DNA of 7,875 nt from B13-G4 sp030606805 (GTDB lineage Bacteria > Desulfobacterota > Desulfobacteria > Desulfobacterales > ETH-SRB1). How positions within the stretch are numbered: the stretch's first letter is position 1; every line of letters starts with the position of its first letter. The position numbers and the translations under genes are program-made. The stretch covers positions 1 to 7,875 of the forward strand of contig JAUWFS010000165.1 in assembly GCA_030606805.1 (NCBI GenBank), written 5' to 3'. The notes under the pieces are model-generated. The model saw nothing but the letters and a program-made list of their open reading frames with translations, did not search any database and had not been told where the DNA came from. Shown in pieces: positions 1 through 3,350 of this stretch.

Positions 1-16
1 CGGTAGAACTTTCTAT

Positions 17-21
17 GGAGG
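17..21 (+). promoter_or_regulatory. Ribosome-binding site deciding the DUF433 start
   Basis: GGAGG lies five bases before the ATG at 27 and overlaps the alternative ATG at 15-17, so it favours the shorter protein. Confidence 0.7.
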
Positions 22-26
22 TGGTA

Positions 27-251
27 ATGCAAAAACAATTAATTCTATCGGATCCAAACGTGATGATGGGTAAACCTATCATCGTTGGGACACGTATCAC
101 CGTTGAGCTTATTTTGGAGAAATTAGCCGCTGGTGAAACCAACGAACAGATTCTTGACGCACATCCTCGCTTGACCCGTGAGGCGATTCAGGCAGCGCTC
201 GAATTTGCTGCCATAAATACAAATCACAACTTCAACAGGCATTTTCAGTAA
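27..251 (+). CDS. DUF433 family antitoxin-like protein
   Basis: This is a 74-residue protein of the DUF433 family, small proteins with a helix-turn-helix-like fold that usually act as the antitoxin and DNA-binding partner of a DUF5615 PIN-like toxin. The family pattern is clear: an N-terminal strand (QLILSDPNVMMGKPIIVGTRI) with the typical D-P-x-x-x-x-G-K-P-x-I-x-G-T-R-I signature, then L-x-x-G-x-x-x-x-x-I-L and a P-R-L-T-x-E-x-I-x-A-A-L helix. I chose the ATG at 27 over an in-frame ATG at 15 because GGAGG (17-21) sits five bases before it, an ideal ribosome-binding spacing; the start at 15 would have this site inside the gene. The normal family end is a helix near EFAA. The last ~11 residues (from INTNHN) look like read-through into foreign frame, so the C-terminus is probably altered. 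The expected toxin gene downstream is reduced to a stub (212-289). Family assignment is confident; present function is doubtful. Confidence 0.85.
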   Translation: MQKQLILSDPNVMMGKPIIVGTRITVELILEKLAAGETNEQILDAHPRLTREAIQAALEFAAINTNHNFNRHFQ

Positions 252-289
252 TTACTCCTGGTGCAATTCGTATTCGTCAGCGCAGTTAA
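212..289 (+). pseudogene. 3' remnant of a DUF5615 PIN-like toxin
   Basis: Read in the frame of codon 242 (+1 relative to the antitoxin's last codons), the DNA encodes a tail ending in AFSVITPGAIRIRQRS followed by TAA at 287. DUF5615 PIN-like toxins characteristically end in a strand of the type F-x-V-I-x-P-x-x-I-R-I-R, so this matches the very C-terminus of that family. The N-terminal catalytic part, with the conserved acidic residues of the PIN-like fold (LLDEN/D-x-D), is absent: upstream codons run straight back into the DUF433 gene. The stub overlaps the DUF433 reading frame out of phase. The simplest reading is an internal deletion that removed the toxin's start and core and fused the antitoxin's 3' end to the toxin's last codons, near position 205-215. 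It cannot be active as a nuclease. Confidence 0.7.
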
Positions 290-559
290 TAATGACTATC
301 GAGCAGGATCGTGGACATCCTCGACAAATTAGACAGATGCTGAATTCTCCGGCAGGACAAACATAAGTCCAATTAGTCTTAGACGTTCCTTATATTCTCC
401 CACATTTGTAGCTCCAATATTCCCGCTTCCCCCTATCTCGCTTAGGATTATATAATTCTTGCCTTTGCATTAAAAACAATGTAATTTTAATAAATTATAA
501 CAATCAAGAAACGACCTGTTAAAATCAAATATCACTGATTTATTTCTTAATATTTAATG
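290..559. other. Non-coding stretch between toxin stub and first cassette
   Basis: No convincing gene on either strand. The first half has moderate GC and no recognisable structure. The second half (about 440-559) is strongly AT-rich. A perfect TATAAT at 451-456 has only a poor -35 partner (TTCCCC, 427-432, 18 bp spacing). ATTTTAA (485-491) and TTAAAAT (520-526) are inverted, and AAATCA/TGATTT forms a small hairpin near 524-544, but in such AT-rich DNA these may be chance. A cassette-associated attC or attI should end here at the GTTAGGG core, but I could not identify its other half. A promoter for the first cassette could lie here. Confidence 0.4.
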
Positions 560-562
560 GTT

Positions 563-568
563 AGGGAG
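563..568 (+). promoter_or_regulatory. Ribosome-binding site embedded in the attC core
   Basis: AGGGAG sits seven bases before a TTG codon at 576 and supports TTG as the start of the small membrane protein. Its AGGG overlaps the recombination core GTTAGGG, so part of the translation signal is also the cassette's integration sequence. Confidence 0.6.
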
Positions 569-575
569 AATTAAA

Positions 576-1061
576 TTGGAAATAATCCCCAGCGTTAAAA
601 GCTTTTTTAAAGATTCATGGATAACACATATGTTTGGGCTTATAATAACATCAATGCTTTTAATTATTCCAGATAGTTGGTTTGTGGGAGTTTTTGGATG
701 TAAAATCCCTGGGTTGTGGAAGTTGGGTATATTTATTATCTTTATTATATCGATAGCCTCAATCATCAATGATTTAATATCTTGCGACAATAAAAAACAA
801 AAAAAAGATAATGTTGTCAAATGGCGCAACATGGTTAATGAGGTTATAAAAAAACAAGACAAAAATGAAAATAATATTAAAGCTGCTGTCTATTTAGAAA
901 GACACAAGGATTACTATAGCCTAAGACCTCATCTATCTAAGGCCACATTTGTTCAACTCTGTCGAGCAAGAGAGTTTACTCTCGGCTCAACGATAAGTCC
1001 GCCACTAAAATTTATTCTTGATGATATAGACAGATTAGAAAAGAAATGGGGATTGATATAA
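576..1061 (+). CDS. Small two-helix membrane protein, cassette cargo, possibly SieB-like
   Basis: A 161-residue protein starting at TTG, the choice supported by AGGGAG seven bases upstream. It has two hydrophobic segments, about residues 15-36 (ending LLIIPDSWF) and 49-67 (KLGIFIIFIISIAS), then a lysine-rich charged, presumably cytoplasmic, part of ~95 residues ending RLEKKWGLI. There is no signal peptide. The layout, with an N-terminal amphipathic stretch, a helix ending in a 'L-x-x-P-x-S-W' turn, a second helix and a soluble tail, resembles superinfection exclusion protein B (SieB) type proteins of prophages, which abort infection by related phages. This rests on topology and a short local pattern, not on a full match, so the function is tentative. 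It is the single gene of a cassette, AT-rich, with its attC starting four bases after the stop. A real gene is very likely; the function is uncertain. Confidence 0.75.
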   Translation: MEIIPSVKSFFKDSWITHMFGLIITSMLLIIPDSWFVGVFGCKIPGLWKLGIFIIFIISIASIINDLISCDNKKQKKDNVVKWRNMVNEVIKKQDKNENNIKAAVYLERHKDYYSLRPHLSKATFVQLCRAREFTLGSTISPPLKFILDDIDRLEKKWGLI

Positions 1062-1064
1062 TGT

Positions 1065-1164
1065 CCCTAACCAATCACCAGAGCTAACGGGAGAATGTCA
1101 GCGCATTTCGGGTAGGCCTATGTAAAGCATAGACCGAGAGCCGTAGCTCAGTTTAATGTTAAAT
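1065..1164 (+). other. attC recombination site of cassette 1
   Basis: A 100 bp element with the four-box order of an integron attC. R'' is CCCTAAC (1065-1071), followed by a nine-base spacer. L'' is GAGCTAACGG (1081-1090) and L' is CCGTAGCTC (1141-1149), followed by an eight-base spacer. R' is GTTAAAT (1158-1164), which fits GTTRRRY exactly. L'' and L' pair over nine bases with one extra A bulging on the L'' side, like the extrahelical base that orients integrase on folded attC single strands. The variable middle contains a small hairpin (CTATG/CATAG around 1118-1132). R'' is the exact complement of the core at the cassette's own beginning (560-566) and does not pair well with the R' of the next cassette, as expected in an array. 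The bases GTAGCTCAGTTT (1143-1154) mimic a tRNA A-box, but no tRNA is present. Confidence 0.65.
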
Positions 1165-2227
1165 GGCTTTGAATTGAGGTGAAATTATGCACTTTCTCAC
1201 TGATCCCTTGGTTGGACTTGCATTAAATCATTTTGACGCGATTGAAATTGAGCAGGCTGACAGTTTTTTTTCTACATTTGGCCCCGGAAATCTTATCAAT
1301 GCTACTGATAGACCTCATGAACGATTTAATGACTACGAAACACTTCTTTCGTTACTGAGAGAAAGAAATCGGCAAAAATACGAGCAAGTTCATAAGGGCA
1401 CCCCTTTCTTCTTTTTAGCATGGTTAGCTTTCGATTTACGCAATTATGAAAAAGCTCTTTATTATTTAGATGCGGCCATCTCTGAAGATGTAAAAAATGC
1501 AGGTCAGAGATGGATAAACCTGCCTGGTGCCCTTTTCTTGAAGTTAACAACTCAGCGTCATGTTGCTGAGCGGGTAATTGAACAGATAAGAACACTCTTA
1601 GTGGAACAATTAAACCGATTTAATAGCATTTCTAACCTATCGACTATCAGCTCTGATGGTTTCATTGATAAATTTATCACCCGTTTAATGCAAGACTACT
1701 CCACACGAACAATAATATCTGCTCTTTATATATTTCTTTTTGAATACAAAGAGCGCCAAACAGAACTATGCCTTCGTAGTACCGAAGGTAGCTCATTGGG
1801 TCCAATAATTGCGCATTTATTCAGTGGTGGGTTGATTTTCGAATCCTTATTAAAAAATCTTTATCCTACCGAAGACAATGGCGACCGCATTAAAACCTTG
1901 GGTAAAATATACCAGACAACGGCATTTCAATCTGATTTTGGATCAGGTGTTCAAACAAGTGCTGATACACTGCAAGAAATTTTAGATGCCGTTAATGATA
2001 ATTCATTGCTAACTGCGTTTTGCACGACATCAAGGATAAGGAATACAACAGGCCATAATCTTGTCTGGGATAATATTTTCAATTCCTCACAGAACTATGA
2101 GATTCTATCAAATCAAATTATCAATGCTATATTTTATGTCGTAGAAAAAAAGTTTGTGAGGTAGTTGGACCATTTAACCAGCCCTTCAACCTGACTGGGT
2201 TTTCGCTGCCACTCAAACCCAGCTGGT
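1159..2227 (+). mobile_element. Integron-type gene cassette 2
   Basis: It starts at the core GTTAAAT (1158-1164), whose exact reverse complement ATTTAAC lies at 2172-2178, seven bases after the stop of the only gene inside. That pair defines a second cassette. The right boundary is ambiguous: GTTAAGG (2227-2233) gives a compact 62 bp attC and the end used here, while GTTGAAT (2268-2274) fits the consensus better and would extend the cassette to 2268. Confidence 0.6.
1187..2164 (+). CDS. TPR-like / HEPN-like cassette protein, candidate RNase-type defence protein
   Basis: A 325-residue soluble protein. The start is ATG at 1187, with GAGGTG (1176-1181) five bases upstream and the cassette core 22 bases before it. 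The N-terminal half is helical. Residues ~72-103 (AWLAFDLRNYEKALYYLDAAI) read like one tetratricopeptide-type helix pair. The C-terminal part is also helical and contains RNTTGH at ~285-290, followed by NLVWD. R-x4-H in this setting (R-N-x-x-x-H) is the hallmark of HEPN domains, many of which are metal-independent RNases in abortive-infection and toxin systems; the R and H would be catalytic. No transmembrane segment or signal peptide is seen. No antitoxin gene accompanies it within the cassette. It could instead be a non-catalytic HEPN-like scaffold. The gene is certain, HEPN is probable, and a defence role is inferred from the motif and the neighbourhood. Confidence 0.75.
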   Translation: MHFLTDPLVGLALNHFDAIEIEQADSFFSTFGPGNLINATDRPHERFNDYETLLSLLRERNRQKYEQVHKGTPFFFLAWLAFDLRNYEKALYYLDAAISEDVKNAGQRWINLPGALFLKLTTQRHVAERVIEQIRTLLVEQLNRFNSISNLSTISSDGFIDKFITRLMQDYSTRTIISALYIFLFEYKERQTELCLRSTEGSSLGPIIAHLFSGGLIFESLLKNLYPTEDNGDRIKTLGKIYQTTAFQSDFGSGVQTSADTLQEILDAVNDNSLLTAFCTTSRIRNTTGHNLVWDNIFNSSQNYEILSNQIINAIFYVVEKKFVR

Positions 2228-2274
2228 TAAGGGTGTGCTATCCCAGATTAGATATTGATGATTCAGGGTTGAAT
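2172..2274 (+). other. attC recombination site of cassette 2 (boundaries ambiguous)
   Basis: R'' ATTTAAC (2172-2178) fits RYYYAAC exactly and is the perfect complement of the core that begins this cassette (1158-1164). It extends to TTAACCAGC (2174-2182), which pairs with GCTGGTTAA (2222-2230), and an inner pair CTGGGTTT (2195-2202) / AAACCCAG (2215-2222) adds to a compact ~62 bp element ending at GTTAAGG (2227-2233). A second core, GTTGAAT (2268-2274), fits GTTRRRY, lies only four bases before the next start codon, and pairs with CTTCAAC (2184-2190) except for one base. Either could be the real R' site. Both may reflect an old fusion of two sites. Confidence 0.55.
2182..2233 (+). repeat. Strong imperfect hairpin inside attC 2
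   Basis: CCCTTCAACC (2182-2191) pairs with GGTTAAGGG (2225-2233) with one bulged C. CTGGGTTT (2195-2202) then pairs with AAACCCAG (2215-2222) across a 12-base loop, with a 3/2-base internal bulge between the two stems. About 17 pairs form. No T-run follows, so it is not a classical terminator. Its place after a cassette gene and its one-sided extra bases suit a folded attC strand. Confidence 0.6.
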
Positions 2275-3263
2275 TTAAATGAATTTTTTTTCTGAACTTA
2301 ACAATAGAGAAATATCTATTATCATATGGATTGTGATTTTTTCTATCTGGGCGCTGACTCAAAAAAAAGTACGGGCAGCATCTGTATCCGTAATAAAAGC
2401 TTTCTTCGCTAAAAAATTCGTTTATGGCTATTTATTAATGTTTTTCTACATTGTTATGATAATATATCCATTCTATTTTTTGGGTCTTTGGGGGGTTTTC
2501 TGGATTAAAAATACTATACTTTGGATAATTTGTATTGCATTCATCATGCTAATGCAATTTTCAAAGGCAACCGATAAAAATTATTTCATAAACTCTGTAA
2601 AGCACAATTCGAAAATACTAATTGTACTCGAATTTATCATAAATCTATATGTATTCAGCTTATGGATAGAATTGTTACTTGTCCCTTTTTCCGCTTTAAT
2701 TGGTGGAATGATAGCTATCGCCGAGACTGATGAGCAATACAAAAGCGTCAAAAAGTTACTTGATTTTGTTTTATCATTTATGGGCATCGTTTTTGTGGCA
2801 TATGCTTTATACAAAGTCTCAACTGATTTCGGGAGCTTTGCCAGCAAAAAAACCCTGGTTGATTTTAGTCTTCCAATTCTATTTACGATTATGTTTCTTC
2901 CATTTATTTATTTAATCGCTTTATATTCAAACTATGAGACCTTATTCTTGCGGATGCCTTTCTTTATCGAAAACCAAGGTGTATTGTCTTACTCAAAAAG
3001 AAAAATATTATTATCCTTTGGCTTTAATTTGAAGGCCGTAAATAGGTGGGGTTCACATTTCAATTCTCTTTTAATCAAAGAAAAGAAAGATATTGATGAG
3101 GCAATAAAAGAATTTAAGAACAAACAGATATAATTGCCGATGGTATAACCCTGCAGTGCGGTGGATAGCCCAGGGCCATGCTCTTTAGAAAACTATTTGC
3201 TAATTGAACATATTGTTACTCTATAAACGTTTTTATGTTCCTGGCTACCACTGACCGCTATCG
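2269..3263 (+). mobile_element. Probable integron-type gene cassette 3
   Basis: One membrane-protein gene lies between the core GTTGAAT (2268-2274) and a palindromic attC-like tail (3143-3269). Support is weaker than for cassettes 1 and 2: the R''-like box GTATAAC (3143-3149) matches the complement of the leading core only in AAC plus one more base. The longer AACCCTG (3147-3153) is, however, the exact complement of CAGGGTT (2264-2270) at the cassette start. If GTTAAGG (2227) is the true boundary, the cassette begins at 2228. Confidence 0.4.
2279..3133 (+). CDS. Polytopic membrane protein of unknown function, cassette cargo
   Basis: A 284-residue integral membrane protein I do not recognise. 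Hydrophobic segments lie at about residues 12-28, 45-66, 72-93, 112-145 (long, possibly two), 163-182 and 195-216, giving six or so membrane passes. A charged C-terminal tail of ~60 residues, rich in lysine and ending EAIKEFKNKQI, is probably cytoplasmic. Between segments there are short charged loops (for example ETDEQYKSVKK). I see no catalytic motif. The ATG at 2279 comes four bases after the core GTTGAAT. The only ribosome-binding-like bases, AGGG at 2265-2268, lie on the far side of the recombination point, so translation may depend on the preceding cassette. AT-rich like its neighbours. Multi-helix proteins of this kind occur in integron cassettes and in phage-exclusion systems, but no function can be assigned. 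Confidence 0.75.
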   Translation: MNFFSELNNREISIIIWIVIFSIWALTQKKVRAASVSVIKAFFAKKFVYGYLLMFFYIVMIIYPFYFLGLWGVFWIKNTILWIICIAFIMLMQFSKATDKNYFINSVKHNSKILIVLEFIINLYVFSLWIELLLVPFSALIGGMIAIAETDEQYKSVKKLLDFVLSFMGIVFVAYALYKVSTDFGSFASKKTLVDFSLPILFTIMFLPFIYLIALYSNYETLFLRMPFFIENQGVLSYSKRKILLSFGFNLKAVNRWGSHFNSLLIKEKKDIDEAIKEFKNKQI

Positions 3264-3269
3264 TTTAAT
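3143..3269 (+). other. attC-like palindrome ending the cassette block
   Basis: The stem arms are GTGGATAGCCCAGG (3161-3174) and CCTGGCTACCAC (3240-3251). They pair over 12 bases with two single-base bulges, A3165 and C3170 (or its neighbour), both on the left arm, just as extrahelical bases lie on one arm of attC sites. Flanking them symmetrically, 11 bases outside on each side, are GTATAAC (3143-3149) and GTTTAAT (3263-3269), which share the AAC/GTT ends of R'' and R' boxes but miss the full consensus. The 65-base middle is AT-rich. It holds TATAAA (3222-3227) with a weak TTGCTA 19 bases upstream, a possible but poor promoter for the operon to the right. I call it a degenerate attC at the edge of the array. 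Confidence 0.45.
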
Positions 3270-3350
3270 GCTCACTACACTGAAGAAAATTTATGGACAG
3301 AAATAGAAGATAAGGAACTGAAAAGGCGAGCAGATGAAACTGACGGATAA
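3255..3350 (+). pseudogene. 3' tail of a truncated gene overlapping the methyltransferase start
   Basis: An open frame runs from the TGA at 3252 to TAA at 3348-3350 and encodes a protein-like, charged helical tail (NAHYTEENLWTEIEDKEL... RRADETDG). It has no start codon of its own. It overlaps the first five codons of the methyltransferase by 17 bases, the kind of overlap seen between native operon partners. The readable part begins right where the attC-like element ends (GTTTAAT, 3263-3269). This suggests that an original first gene of the operon lost its 5' part when the cassette block joined here. I do not recognise the family. A chance open frame of ~30 codons cannot be excluded. Confidence 0.4.

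Larger units (their letters stand above)
561..1158 (+). mobile_element. Integron-type gene cassette 1
   Basis: The cassette is delimited by the recombination cores GTTAGGG (560-566) and GTTAAAT (1158-1164), each cut after its G in the standard integron scheme. Its leading 7-mer GTTAGGG is the exact reverse complement of CCCTAAC (1065-1071), found four bases after the stop of its only gene. This is what is expected when a circular cassette rejoins its own attC. The contents are typical: one gene, a short leader (nine bases from core to start), and a ~94 bp palindromic tail. The final base of GTTAGGG departs from the GTTRRRY consensus. Confidence 0.65.

Noticed and set aside
427..456. TATAAT at 451-456 as promoter of the first cassette
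   Set aside because: The best -35 at 17-18 bp spacing is TTCCCC, with little resemblance to TTGACA; in such AT-rich DNA a TATAAT is expected by chance. Mentioned only within the intergenic entry.
468..559. attC upstream of the first core, using CATTAAA (468-474) and TTTAATG (553-559)
   Set aside because: Pairing is short and AT-only, and no RYYYAAC box or bulged L arms could be found; an attI or degenerate site remains possible but unsupported.
1137..1165. tRNA-like A-box (GTAGCTCAGTTT) suggesting a tRNA gene or tRNA-derived attachment site
   Set aside because: No anticodon stem, T-arm or GTTCRA-type B-box follows; the bases are explained as the L' box and spacer of attC 1.
2182..2233. Rho-independent terminator after the HEPN-like gene
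   Set aside because: The hairpin is strong but has a 12-base loop and no following T-run; the position and asymmetric bulges fit attC.
3268..3306. Short leader peptide frame from ATG 3268 (MLTTLKKIYGQK)
   Set aside because: No ribosome-binding site precedes it and the overlapping longer frame (3255-3350) reads more like protein; not supportable.
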